A stretch of 64,000 bases of DNA from Taibaiella koreensis (GCF_003545715.1 NZ_QVNU01000001.1:868001-932000), one strand, 5' to 3'; shown: positions 8,464 to 17,769, counted from the stretch's first letter. Numbers and translations are program-made. Notes: generated by a model not told the origin, from the sequence alone.

Positions 8464-10581
8464 ATGTTACAAACCTATCCGGCGCAGGCACAGGATCAAC
8501 TTGAATTTAATAAAATAAGACAGCTTTTATCGCTGAAATGCCGTACCGATGCTGCCCGTAAACGGGTGGAGCATCTGAAGTTCCACAGCCGTTTCGACTA
8601 TATTGCTATGGCGCTGCAGCAGGCGCAGGAATATAAATCGACCCTGGAAAGCCAGGACCATTTTCCCAACGACTTTACCCGTAATGTAGAACGGGAGCTG
8701 AAATACCTGTCCTTATCGGGAGCCATTCTGAAAGGCGAGGAATTGCTCGCCTTCCGTACACTGGCATTGAACATAAAGGACATATTGCAATGGCTGAAAG
8801 GCCACGATCCGTTATTCCCGCAGCTAAGGGCGCTGGCCGAAAAGATCGTTTATGAAAAGGAGATCAGCCAGATCATTTCTGCCGTGATCGATGACAGCGG
8901 GAATGTAAAAGACAATGCCTCGCGGGAGCTCATGAATATCCGTATGGAGCTGGATAAAGCGCGGCAGCAATTGCGTAAGACTTTTGAGGGTATCCTTAGA
9001 AAGCTGAGCAAGCAAGGCTATTTGGCCGAGATATCGGAGAACTTTCTTAGCGGAAGGCGTACCGTTGCCGTCTTTGCCGAACATAAGCGTGTCGTCAAAG
9101 GAATACTGCATGGCGAGAGCGATACGGCAAAAACCGTGTTCATCGAGCCCGAAGAGACGATTGAGCTCAATAATGAAGTGTCGTCTCTGGAACGTGCCGA
9201 GCATAAGGAGCTTCAACGTATTCTGGCGCAGACTACAGCCCATCTTTCGGGCTATCAGCCGCAGCTGGACAGCTACTACCATCTCTGCGGCCTGTATGAT
9301 TTCATCAGGGCCAAGGCCTTATTGGGCGTGGAGCTGAATGCGACATTGCCACGGCTCAGCCCACACCCCTCCATTCAGCTGATCAAGGCTGTTCATCCGC
9401 TGCTGTACCTGCACAATCAAAAGACCGGGAAGCCGGTTATGCCCTTGAATATTACACTTGACCGTGAACAGCGTATCCTAATGATCAGCGGACCGAATGC
9501 CGGCGGGAAGACAGTATCGATGAAAACGGTGGGTCTATTGCAAATGATGCTCCAGGCGGGATTGCTGGTCCCGGTCGATGAACAATCGGAAATGGGTATC
9601 TTCAAACAGATATTTGTCCATATCGGGGATACGCAGTCGATCGAGAACGAGCTGAGTACTTACAGCGCCCATCTGCGCGATATGAAATATTTTCTCGATT
9701 TTGCCAATGGTAAGACGCTGTTCTTTATCGATGAGCTGGGCAGTGGTTCGGATCCTAACCTGGGTGGGGCTTTTGCCGAAGCTATTGTAGAAGAGCTTGC
9801 AGGTAAGCGCGCCCTGGGCATCATCACTACGCACTACCTTAACCTTAAGGTAATGGCCGGTAAGGTGCAGGGTATTTTTAATGGTGCTATGACCTTTGAC
9901 GAGGAGCGGCTGGAGCCACTTTACCAACTGGCTATAGGTAAGCCGGGAAGCTCTTATACCTTTGCCATAGCACAGCGCAGCGAATTGTCGAAAAAGGTGA
10001 TCGACAGGGCGCGCCAGCTCACTGAGCGAGGACACTTCAAGCTGGATAAAATGTTGTTGCAGACCGAGCAGCAGTCGGTAAGGCTGGGTGATAAAGAAAA
10101 ATATCTCGACCAGCTGATCGATGAAAACGAAGTCCTGAAGGAACGATATGAAGAGCTGATCGACAAAGAACGCCTGCGACAGCACTTTGAAACACTTAAG
10201 CTGCAGAATAAGATCAAAAAGGAGGAGCTGGAATACCTACGCGACACGGAACGTAAGTTCAAGCAGATCATCCACGACTGGAAGAAGGCTGAGAACAAGC
10301 AGCAGGTGATCGAATCGGCAGAAATGATTCTGTTCCGGCGAAAGCAGATCCAGCAGAATGAGGCCGCGGCCAAGAAAGCAGACCGGAAATTCAAGCTATC
10401 GGGCACGGAACCACAGGAAGGCGACCTGGTAAGGCATACCATAAATCACCAGGTGGGACGCCTTACCGAGATCAAAGGGAAAAAGGCGGTTGTCCGTATC
10501 GGACAAATGCCTTTTACGATTAACCTTGCCGATTGGGTGACCGTTGAAGAAAAAAAAGAAGTGAAAAAGAAAAAGAGATAA
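8464..10581 (+). CDS. MutS2-like ATPase lacking the Smr nuclease domain
   Basis: This 705-residue member of the MutS family has a helical lever region (about 1-320) and an ABC-type ATPase domain. Walker A is GPNAGGKT at 343-350, Walker B is TLFFIDELGSGSDP, and IITTHYLNLK gives the switch histidine. A charged coiled coil (about 510-640) and a KOW-like basic tail ending KKKKR follow. Canonical MutS2 is about 780 residues with a C-terminal Smr endonuclease; here no Smr domain is seen. MutS2 proteins restrict recombination or rescue collided ribosomes. Without Smr, endonuclease activity is not expected from this chain. The gene is monocistronic and converges on the DUF6048 gene. Confidence 0.85.
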   Translation: MLQTYPAQAQDQLEFNKIRQLLSLKCRTDAARKRVEHLKFHSRFDYIAMALQQAQEYKSTLESQDHFPNDFTRNVERELKYLSLSGAILKGEELLAFRTLALNIKDILQWLKGHDPLFPQLRALAEKIVYEKEISQIISAVIDDSGNVKDNASRELMNIRMELDKARQQLRKTFEGILRKLSKQGYLAEISENFLSGRRTVAVFAEHKRVVKGILHGESDTAKTVFIEPEETIELNNEVSSLERAEHKELQRILAQTTAHLSGYQPQLDSYYHLCGLYDFIRAKALLGVELNATLPRLSPHPSIQLIKAVHPLLYLHNQKTGKPVMPLNITLDREQRILMISGPNAGGKTVSMKTVGLLQMMLQAGLLVPVDEQSEMGIFKQIFVHIGDTQSIENELSTYSAHLRDMKYFLDFANGKTLFFIDELGSGSDPNLGGAFAEAIVEELAGKRALGIITTHYLNLKVMAGKVQGIFNGAMTFDEERLEPLYQLAIGKPGSSYTFAIAQRSELSKKVIDRARQLTERGHFKLDKMLLQTEQQSVRLGDKEKYLDQLIDENEVLKERYEELIDKERLRQHFETLKLQNKIKKEELEYLRDTERKFKQIIHDWKKAENKQQVIESAEMILFRRKQIQQNEAAAKKADRKFKLSGTEPQEGDLVRHTINHQVGRLTEIKGKKAVVRIGQMPFTINLADWVTVEEKKEVKKKKR

Positions 10582-10650
10582 GATCGGAGGGAAAGGGCAA
10601 ATGAAACCGCTGTGTGTGCCATAGATGCTATTAGTGCCTCCATCGGATTG

Positions 10651-10697
10651 TGAATACAGAAGGGGTTGTCCTGCCGGGACAACCCCTTCTGTATTCA
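10651..10697. terminator. Long perfect inverted repeat at a convergent junction
   Basis: Two perfectly complementary 21-nt arms (10651-10671 and 10677-10697) flank a 5-nt TGCCG loop. It lies between the mutS2-like gene (+) and the DUF6048 gene (-), where a bidirectional terminator is expected. There is no long T run, so termination efficiency is uncertain. Confidence 0.6.
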
Positions 10698-10755
10698 GAG
10701 CAGCTTACTTCTTCGACGGCGCTCCGGTATAAGTATGAAGCAGCTTGCGATACGA

Positions 10756-11484
10756 TCATTTGCTTTTCCACCGGATGGCATAGCTCAGGTAAAAATTAAA
10801 ATCGAAATTAGTAGACTTATCTCCTTTGCCATAACCGGCAATATAGTTGGGGGCGATCTCTTTGAAAATACCGCTGTTGAACATGAACTTTCCCCGGATG
10901 TTCCAGCCTACAAAAAGGCCTTTCCAGCATTCAACTTTGATGCCGCCGGTCACTTCGGCCCAATGGACAATATAGCTTTGGCTCTCTATGTTTCCTGTTG
11001 CAGACGGACCAAAAGGTGAAGGGATCTCGTAGGTTACCGGGCTGCGGTTGCCTGCAGCCATGCCGTAGCGGATACCGATAAAGCCAATGTCGAAATCCCT
11101 GTTGCTGATCACATCCAGGAACTGCTGGTCAACTCCCAGGCGGAAGAAATAGGAAGAATTATCGTACTGCAGGTTGGAGTAGTCGATCTTACCTTTTCCG
11201 AGCCCGGCTTCTGTAACCAGGTAGGTCTTTTGGTTGAGCGCATAATCGGCCTGCACTTCGTAGCCTTGCCGGCTGGGCCACATCAGGTTGTAAGCAATGC
11301 GATAGATGTCGAATCCTATCCTGAGCTGATGGGTGCGTGGCACACGGGGTATCTTCACGGTTGTATCTACGGAAATTTTCGGAATGCTATCAGTCTTTCT
11401 ACGTACGGAAGTATCTGCCGGTGATTGCGCCACGGCAAGACAGGAGAAAAGTATTGAAAGGACGAAGAGTACAGCTGCCCTCAT
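10756..11484 (-). CDS. DUF6048 family outer-membrane beta-barrel-like protein
   Basis: This 242-residue exported protein has a signal peptide (MRAAVLFVLSILFSCLAVAQ) and a short polar spacer with TDSIPKISVDTTVKIPRVP. About 180 residues of alternating hydrophobic and polar strands follow, ending in the aromatic-rich FNFYLSYAIRWKSK. This strand pattern and the length fit a small outer-membrane barrel of the DUF6048 type. Its start directly abuts the stop of the upstream DUF6452 gene, so the two are co-transcribed. The pair recurs in Bacteroidota and probably acts together in the envelope, but the function is unknown. Confidence 0.75.
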   Translation of the reverse strand: MRAAVLFVLSILFSCLAVAQSPADTSVRRKTDSIPKISVDTTVKIPRVPRTHQLRIGFDIYRIAYNLMWPSRQGYEVQADYALNQKTYLVTEAGLGKGKIDYSNLQYDNSSYFFRLGVDQQFLDVISNRDFDIGFIGIRYGMAAGNRSPVTYEIPSPFGPSATGNIESQSYIVHWAEVTGGIKVECWKGLFVGWNIRGKFMFNSGIFKEIAPNYIAGYGKGDKSTNFDFNFYLSYAIRWKSK

Positions 11485-12048
11485 CTAAAATTTGCTTTTA
11501 AAATATAGTTGAACATGCCTTACCGAAATATCGGTGGTCACGTCGCTTCGACGGAGAATGGCCGAATCAAAGATATTTTTTGTGGTTTTGACGCCTGTTA
11601 TCGTATAGTAATAGGTATAGCCGCAGCTATTGGAAACAAAATGTGATTCAGGGGTATAATAATAAGTGATTGTATCCCATACATTCGAGGCAGTGTCGGC
11701 CCTAAAGGCGTAGCGGGTGCTGTCTTTCAGCGGGTTAAGCGCTATGTGCATCTGTCTTGCGTTGGCTTGGTCCGTGCCTGTAATGGTGTAGTTCAAGGTC
11801 TCATTGAGGATCCTCATTTGCGAAGCCAGCATAGCGCTATCCTTATAAACATAGATCAGGCTATCCCTTACCGGGAAACTGTCTACCTGCTTATGTGTGG
11901 TATCGATTACGGTAAAGGAGTTACCCACCCGTACGAGGGTAGGCACATAGCATTGTGGTCCGTCTTTTTCGCAGGAAAGAAGGCCTGCCAGGCAAAGTAA
12001 CGGTATCAGCGTAGCGGCCAGTTTTCGGGCTGAGGTCGAAAGCATCAA
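11485..12048 (-). CDS. DUF6452 family lipoprotein
   Basis: This 187-residue protein has a lipoprotein signal peptide: after the basic N-terminus the hydrophobic stretch ends in CLAGLLSCEKD, with the likely lipidated cysteine in LLSC. The body is beta-rich, contains ITYYYTPESHFVSNSCGYTYYY, and matches DUF6452. The E/K residues after the cysteine are consistent with envelope, possibly surface, sorting. It lies between the coiled-coil gene (5 bp) and the DUF6048 gene (0 bp) in the pheT-led group. Function unknown. It is probably the partner of the DUF6048 protein. Confidence 0.75.
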   Translation of the reverse strand: MMLSTSARKLAATLIPLLCLAGLLSCEKDGPQCYVPTLVRVGNSFTVIDTTHKQVDSFPVRDSLIYVYKDSAMLASQMRILNETLNYTITGTDQANARQMHIALNPLKDSTRYAFRADTASNVWDTITYYYTPESHFVSNSCGYTYYYTITGVKTTKNIFDSAILRRSDVTTDISVRHVQLYFKSKF

Positions 12049-12053
12049 TGGGT

Positions 12054-12332
12054 TTAGAGCAGTTCTATATTTTTCTCGATTTCCCTGATCACCCGTTCGA
12101 GATGGGATTTCAGTTGTTGTTTGTCCTTGTAGGCATGTGTGCCTGCTGTTGAAAGGGCTACAGATTTCAGCCGCAGCTCAGTTTCCAGCGCGGTGATCTT
12201 ATCTTGTTGCTCCGAAATGGTTCCAGCATGGCGGTCGCAGAGTTGCTCCAGGCGGTCTTTTTCCCCTGCCAGGGCTGTATGTCGCTTCAGAAGCTGCTCC
12301 AGCTTTTGCTGTAATGATTCCAGTTCTTTCAT
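12054..12332 (-). CDS. Short coiled-coil protein (ZapB-like position)
   Basis: This 92-residue protein is almost wholly alpha-helical and coiled-coil, with heptads from about residue 3 to 60 (for example LQQKLEQLLKRHTALAGEK) and a short basic tail. In many Bacteroidota genomes a similar short coil lies directly behind pheT and ahead of zapA, and is assumed to be a ZapB-like division factor. Here zapA does not follow; the next genes are DUF6452 and DUF6048. It begins 9 bp after the pheT stop. Assignment to division is inference from position only. Confidence 0.65.
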   Translation of the reverse strand: MKELESLQQKLEQLLKRHTALAGEKDRLEQLCDRHAGTISEQQDKITALETELRLKSVALSTAGTHAYKDKQQLKSHLERVIREIEKNIELL

Positions 12333-12341
12333 AAGCTGGTT

Positions 12342-14750
12342 TTATTCTCTTACCAGTGCCTGCAGGTCTTTTTGGTATGAGGCAATCAGCTGCTTCATCA
12401 TTCCATCCACCTCCTCATCGGTAAGGGTGCGCTCATTCAGCTGGAAGGTGAAGCTCAGTGCCAGTGATTTTTTTCCGGCGCCAATCTTTTCGCTCTCAAA
12501 TACATCAAAAAGCTCGTACCCTTTCAGGGCCTCCCATTGCTGGGCCTGGGCTATGGCTGCTACTTTGTTGTAAGGTACGCTTTTATCCAGTACCAGCGCC
12601 AGATCCCGGCGCATTGACGGATATTTAGGTAGTTCCGTATACTTTACTTTTGCTCCTTCTGCTGCTTCAACAAAAGCTTTAATGTCCACTTCCGCATAAA
12701 ATACTTCTTGTTTCAGGTCAAACAGCTTCAGCCGGTCGCGGGATACGGAGCCGGCTTTTGCAATTACCTGCTTACCGCGCTTCCATTCAATGCCGTTTTC
12801 TGTAATAGCTTCCTGTATTTTTCCAATGCCGCAGTAGCGGAATATGTTTTCAACTACACCTTTAATGTCATAAATATCAGATGCCAGGGCCTTGTGCTGC
12901 CAGTGCTGCGCTTCGCTGTCGCCCGTGATCCAGATCGCCAGCTGTGCCGTCTGGTCGTACTTACCAACGCTTTGCTGGCGATAAATATTGCCAAACTCGT
13001 ACAGACGAAGATCCTGCGCCTTACGGTTCACGTTCCAGGCAATTACCTCAAGCCCGCTTTCCAGCAGCGAAGGGCGCATGACATCCAACTCGCTCGACAG
13101 GCTGTTGATCATCTTTACCAAGGGCGCAGCCTCATCATAATATTTACTGTTGGTGATCGAATTGGTAACGATCTCCTGGAGACCAGCAGCGCTGAGGTAG
13201 TTGGCGACCAGGTCTTTCCAGCGACGGGCCACCGGTCCGGGGCGGCGATGCAGCGATATATTCAGCCTGGAGGGGATAGCTACATTGTCCAGTCCGTCTA
13301 TGCGCAATACTTCTTCTGCAATGTCGGCCGGTTGCCGCACATCTGGCTTATTGGAAGGTACTTCTACTTCGATAAAATCTACCGTTTTATTCAGAATGCG
13401 AAAATCCAGGGCGGTAAGGATGGTGTCGATATCGGCGGGGGCATAGTCTTTCCCACAGCGCTTTTGGATATAACGATAGGGAACTGTGATGGTATGCGCC
13501 GGCAGCGTTACCGGGTACAGGTCGGTTATTTCCGATGCCACCTGCCCTCCGGCAAGTTCCACTATGAGGGCCACAGCCCTTTTCAGCGCGGGCAATACCA
13601 TTGCCATATCAACGCCTTTTTCAAAATGTGTGGCGGCGTCGGTACGCAGTCCGTGGTGGAGAGACGTGCGGCGAATAGTTCTCGGGTTGAAATAAGCGCT
13701 TTCCAGGAATATACGGGTGGTTTGCCCGCTTACGCCGGAAAGGGCGCCGCCGAATACGCCGGCAATACACATCCCCTTTTCTGCATCGGCGATCAGCAGG
13801 TCTTCAGCCCGCAGTGTGCGCTCCTTACCATCAAGGCTCAGGAAGGACTCGTTTTCCCCGGCCATGCGAATCACTACTTTCTGATCGCCTATTTTGTCAT
13901 AATCAAAAGCGTGTAGCGGCTGGCCGTATTCGTGCAGAACGTAATTGGTAATATCCACTACATTATTGATGGAGCGCAGGCCAATGGTCTGCAGGCGCTG
14001 CACCAGCCAATCGGGCGAGGCTTGCACGGTAACGTTGTTCAACACGATACCGCTGTACCGGGGACAAGCCTCTGTGGCCTCTAGTGTTACGGCTATGGGA
14101 AGCGGCGTACCTGAAAACACCGGTTCCGGCGTTGCCGGATATTTTATAGTCCAGGGGCTGCCTTTGTGATGCGTCATGTAAGCGCATACGTCCCTGGCTA
14201 CGCCTATATGGCTGTTGCCGTCGCTACGGTTGGGTGTCAGGCCTATGTGTATGGTAAAATCGGGTGGCGCAATGTTGAAGTAAGTGCTGGCAGGCGTACC
14301 GGGTACAGCAGATTCGGGCAGCACCATGATGCCATCATGACTTTCGCCCAATCCTATTTCATCTTCGGCGCAGATCATGCCCTCGCTCACTTCACCCCTT
14401 ATCTTGGCCTTTTTGATCAGGAAGGGAGCCCCGTTCAGGGGATGTACCGTAGTGCCTACAGTAGCGACGATCACCTTCTGGCCCGCGGCTACATTAGGGG
14501 CGCCACATACAATCGGTAGCAGAACGCCTGTACCGGTATCGACGGTTGTGCATTTGAGTTTGTCGGCATTGGGGTGGGGCGTGCAGGTCACCACTTGACC
14601 GATCACCAGGCCTTCGAGTCCTCCGGGGATCGCTTCAGCACGTTCCACGGTTTCCACTTCAAGCCCGATGCTTGTCAATATATTGCTTAATTCTTCAACC
14701 GGAACCGGCTGAGGCAGGTAATCCAGCAACCAACTATAGGCAATCTGCAT
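12342..14750 (-). CDS. pheT: Phenylalanine-tRNA ligase beta subunit
   Basis: This 802-residue subunit of the alpha2-beta2 PheRS is of normal length. It has the EMAP/tRNA-binding domain near the N-terminus (about 40-150, with VVTCTPHPNADKLKCTTVD) and the B3/B4 editing domain (about 210-390, containing RYSGIVLNNV and TDAATHFEKGVD). The B5 domain and catalytic-like core follow, with a C-terminal anticodon-binding FDX-ACB domain (KYTELPKYPSMRRDLALVLD). It charges tRNA-Phe in the cytoplasm together with PheS, which is not in the window. It leads a minus-strand group with the coiled-coil, DUF6452 and DUF6048 genes. Confidence 0.95.
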   Translation of the reverse strand: MQIAYSWLLDYLPQPVPVEELSNILTSIGLEVETVERAEAIPGGLEGLVIGQVVTCTPHPNADKLKCTTVDTGTGVLLPIVCGAPNVAAGQKVIVATVGTTVHPLNGAPFLIKKAKIRGEVSEGMICAEDEIGLGESHDGIMVLPESAVPGTPASTYFNIAPPDFTIHIGLTPNRSDGNSHIGVARDVCAYMTHHKGSPWTIKYPATPEPVFSGTPLPIAVTLEATEACPRYSGIVLNNVTVQASPDWLVQRLQTIGLRSINNVVDITNYVLHEYGQPLHAFDYDKIGDQKVVIRMAGENESFLSLDGKERTLRAEDLLIADAEKGMCIAGVFGGALSGVSGQTTRIFLESAYFNPRTIRRTSLHHGLRTDAATHFEKGVDMAMVLPALKRAVALIVELAGGQVASEITDLYPVTLPAHTITVPYRYIQKRCGKDYAPADIDTILTALDFRILNKTVDFIEVEVPSNKPDVRQPADIAEEVLRIDGLDNVAIPSRLNISLHRRPGPVARRWKDLVANYLSAAGLQEIVTNSITNSKYYDEAAPLVKMINSLSSELDVMRPSLLESGLEVIAWNVNRKAQDLRLYEFGNIYRQQSVGKYDQTAQLAIWITGDSEAQHWQHKALASDIYDIKGVVENIFRYCGIGKIQEAITENGIEWKRGKQVIAKAGSVSRDRLKLFDLKQEVFYAEVDIKAFVEAAEGAKVKYTELPKYPSMRRDLALVLDKSVPYNKVAAIAQAQQWEALKGYELFDVFESEKIGAGKKSLALSFTFQLNERTLTDEEVDGMMKQLIASYQKDLQALVRE

Positions 14751-14864
14751 AAAGAGTAATTCTGTATTTTTTGAGGGCGTAAAGTTACTTGATAATGTTG
14801 AAGTATGGAAAGGAGGGCTAATGTTAATTCATGGTCTCATAAATCGTTTTTGCCCTTAATTCGA

Positions 14865-14872
14865 TATATTCG
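14865..14872 (+). promoter_or_regulatory. Putative -7 element close to an ATG
   Basis: TATATTCG is a one-base variant of TAnnTTTG and ends only 4 bp before the ATG at 14877. If real, the transcript would be leaderless or nearly so. Confidence 0.3.
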
Positions 14873-14876
14873 CCTC

Positions 14877-15464
14877 ATGTTGTACCGTTCTGCATTGTTG
14901 GGAATGTTGCTGCTGACAGGCTCCCCCTTTTTATCGAAAATAGCCGCTCAAAAGCCGGCATCGGCTGCAAAAGCTTCCTGCAGCGCCACGGAACAGGGCC
15001 TCACCCTTACCTGGACCCGGGTGGACAATCCGTCGATCCTCAAACTTACGGCACGGCAGCATACGGTGACCCTTCCCAAAAGCTTTTCGGTGTACATTGT
15101 AGATGAAAGAAAGCTGCAAGCTTATCTGAAGATGGCCGGTAAGCGGGGAGCAACGCCTACTGCGATCAATCTGCCGGCGCTGAACGATGAAGGATGCACT
15201 CGCTTTAAAGTCATTGCTTCCGGTACCTTATCGCCGGAGCTGGCAGCAAAATTTCCGGGGTTGGTGTCGCTTAAAGGAATAGGTGTGGATGATATCGCCG
15301 CCTCCGTCAGGCTGGATTATGATGGAACGGTAATGAATGCCGAGTTAAGGCAGCAGGAAAAGTATACCATTATTGCTCCCTGGAAAAGTGGAAAGAAAAC
15401 CTATTATGTAGTATACCGGAAAGAAGATGCAACGGGGCCCAGAAGCACTCCTGCCGGAAAATAA
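14877..15464 (+). CDS. Secreted stand-alone protein resembling a metalloprotease prodomain
   Basis: The ATG at 14877 gives a 195-residue protein with a signal peptide (MLYRSALLGMLLLTGSPF...). An in-frame ATG at 14805 would add 24 residues without signal character. After the signal the protein has two cysteines and a beta-rich fold. From about residue 65 it can be aligned with the prodomain of the metalloprotease encoded next: ELAAKFPGLVSLKGIGVDD lines up with PLRSRFSDIQTFTARAVDN, and the C-terminal KKTYYVVYRKED with DGYYTVYYKRDY. No catalytic motif is present. The protease gene starts 43 bp downstream on the same strand. The protein is plausibly a propeptide-like chaperone or inhibitor of that protease; this is inference. 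Confidence 0.7.
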   Translation: MLYRSALLGMLLLTGSPFLSKIAAQKPASAAKASCSATEQGLTLTWTRVDNPSILKLTARQHTVTLPKSFSVYIVDERKLQAYLKMAGKRGATPTAINLPALNDEGCTRFKVIASGTLSPELAAKFPGLVSLKGIGVDDIAASVRLDYDGTVMNAELRQQEKYTIIAPWKSGKKTYYVVYRKEDATGPRSTPAGK

Positions 15465-15507
15465 TCCCGATCGCTACCATTTTTGTATCCGGAATCAAAT
15501 TAAAAAC

Positions 15508-17769
15508 ATGATCAAATTTAATCGAAACATTATTGCAGGTTGCTTGTCGCTGCTGGTCTGCTCCCAGGCACAGGCCGCCGGTTTTTTCCATGCCTTCGAG
15601 GGTAATCAAGCACCTTCGGCCGGAAAGCAGGTACTGCAACCGATCAACTATCGTATCCAGGCGGCCGACCAGCCTGCATTGAAAAGCTTTCTTTTCTCGC
15701 TCGGCAGCGATCCGGCCAAGGCTGAGATCATCAGCTTGCCTATGCCTAATGGTAGCGCGCGCGATTTTTATGTATGGAATACACCGATGATGGAAGAGCC
15801 GTTACGGTCCCGCTTCAGCGACATCCAGACCTTTACCGCAAGGGCTGTCGATAATCCTGCGGTTACAGCTAAGCTGGACTATACCTTTTGGGGTTTTCAC
15901 GCCATGGTGTTTGACGGTACCAATACTTTTTTTATTGATCCTTACAGCAACGTAGCCGATGGCTATTATACCGTGTATTACAAAAGAGATTATCGCCGGC
16001 CTGAGCAGCAATATATGGTATGTGGTGTAGGCGAAGCTACTTTGCCGGATGCGGAAGGTAATTTACCCGAGACGCTTGATGGACAGCCGCCCTCGCTGGG
16101 CCTGAAGCAAAACGGGGATACCCATAAAACATACCGGTTAGCCCTTTCCTGTACCGGCGAATACGCGGCCGCTGTCGGTGGTACTACGCCAACCACGATC
16201 AGTGTGCTTAGCGCCATGACCACTTCGATGAACCGCGTGAATGGCATTTATGAACGGGAAGTGTCGGTAACTATGGTCATGATCGGTAATAATGACCAGC
16301 TGGTATATCTAAATGCTTCCTCCGATCCTTTTAACAGCAACAACAATGGCAATGCCCTTCTGGGAGAGAACCAAACGAATACCAACACGGTGATCGGGTC
16401 GGCCAATTACGATATCGGGCATATCTTCAGCACCGGTGGCGGCGGCGTGGCTTTCCTGGGTTGTGTTTGCCGCAATTTCTCAAAGGCCAGGGGCGTGACC
16501 GGCTCTGCTAACCCGGTAGGTGATCCCTACGATGTAGATTATGTAGCACATGAAATGGGACACCAGTTTGGCGCCAACCATACTTTCAACCGTTGCAGCG
16601 GTACCGAAAACGGCTTTACCGCATATGAGCCAGGTAGCGGCAGCACGATTATGGCCTATGCCGGTATCTGCGGACCTATAAACAACCTGCAGCCCCATAG
16701 CGACGACTATTTTCATACGGCCAGCCTTGATGAGATATCCGACTATATTACCAACGACCAGGGAAGTACCTGTGCGGTGACCAGCGCAGGCATCGCCCTG
16801 CCGGTATTACCGCCCATTGCCGCCAGCTATGCTATTCCTTACCTGACGCCTTTTGAGCTGATGGGGCCTGCAGCCACACCCGGTGCTGCGGAAGATGCTT
16901 TGAGCTATTGCTGGGAAGAGTGGGATCTCGGCAACCTGACGGCTGATGAGAATGGTAGCGCTAACTTCATTGCCGGGCCTACATTCCGCAGCTTCAGGCC
17001 GGTAACGGGCCGCCTCAGGGTATTTCCCCGTATCGATTCGATCGTAGACAATACGACATCTTATACAGGCGAGCGCCTGCCCGCTGTTGCCCGCACCCTG
17101 CGATTTAAGCTGGCTGCCCGCAGCCTGTCCAACGGCTTAGGCGCCTTCGACTTCTCCGACGATGTGGTTACTTTGAATGTGATCAATACTGGTCAACCCT
17201 TCAGGGTTACCTCGCCCAATATAAGCACGGATACCGCATACGCCAATAGCCCGAAGACCATAACCTGGAATGTCGCGCAAACCGATGTTGCTCCTATCAG
17301 CGCAGCCAATGTGGATATCTATCTTTCTATAGACGGCGGCTACACTTACCCGTTTGTGCTGGCTACGGGTGTGCCCAACAATGGTTCGGCCGCAGTGACT
17401 ATGCCCGACACCTTCTCACTATGGGCAAGGGTTAAAGTAAAGGGCGCCGATAATGTTTTTTTCGATATCTCCGATGTCAACTTTAAATTGATTGATACCA
17501 ACAGGGTAATGTCCATTGCCGATGTGCAACTCAGAAACGATCTGACGATATGGCCCAATCCGGCGGTAAACGAGATCCGGGTGACCAGCAAGAGTAATGC
17601 CCGGCTTGGCCTGGCTTTGTTCAATGCCATAGGACAAAAGCTATGGAGCGGCAACCTGCAAAAAAACGCCGTAATACCCGTCGGCTCCTTTACCCGCGGT
17701 ATCTACTATCTGAAAGTAACAGATGAGCAAAGGGGCGCACAAACCGTGCGTAGCATCGCTCTGCAGTAA
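15508..17769 (+). CDS. T9SS-exported reprolysin-like zinc metalloprotease
   Basis: The ATG at 15508 gives 753 residues with a proper signal peptide (IIAGCLSLLVCSQAQA); an earlier in-frame ATG at 15427 lies inside the preceding gene. A prodomain (about 40-165) is followed by a catalytic M12B/reprolysin-like domain. That domain has HEMGHQFGANH (H348, E349, H352, H358) and a Met-turn at TIMAYAGICG. A beta-sandwich region (about 555-680) and a T9SS type A domain (IWPNPAVNEIRV, GIYYLKV) complete it. The protein should be secreted by T9SS as a zymogen and act on extracellular protein. It probably forms an operon with the prodomain-like gene upstream. Confidence 0.9.
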   Translation: MIKFNRNIIAGCLSLLVCSQAQAAGFFHAFEGNQAPSAGKQVLQPINYRIQAADQPALKSFLFSLGSDPAKAEIISLPMPNGSARDFYVWNTPMMEEPLRSRFSDIQTFTARAVDNPAVTAKLDYTFWGFHAMVFDGTNTFFIDPYSNVADGYYTVYYKRDYRRPEQQYMVCGVGEATLPDAEGNLPETLDGQPPSLGLKQNGDTHKTYRLALSCTGEYAAAVGGTTPTTISVLSAMTTSMNRVNGIYEREVSVTMVMIGNNDQLVYLNASSDPFNSNNNGNALLGENQTNTNTVIGSANYDIGHIFSTGGGGVAFLGCVCRNFSKARGVTGSANPVGDPYDVDYVAHEMGHQFGANHTFNRCSGTENGFTAYEPGSGSTIMAYAGICGPINNLQPHSDDYFHTASLDEISDYITNDQGSTCAVTSAGIALPVLPPIAASYAIPYLTPFELMGPAATPGAAEDALSYCWEEWDLGNLTADENGSANFIAGPTFRSFRPVTGRLRVFPRIDSIVDNTTSYTGERLPAVARTLRFKLAARSLSNGLGAFDFSDDVVTLNVINTGQPFRVTSPNISTDTAYANSPKTITWNVAQTDVAPISAANVDIYLSIDGGYTYPFVLATGVPNNGSAAVTMPDTFSLWARVKVKGADNVFFDISDVNFKLIDTNRVMSIADVQLRNDLTIWPNPAVNEIRVTSKSNARLGLALFNAIGQKLWSGNLQKNAVIPVGSFTRGIYYLKVTDEQRGAQTVRSIALQ

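Noticed and set aside
12708-13916. 402-codon plus-strand frame
   Set aside because: Antisense to pheT, which is certain from its domains; no recognisable protein.
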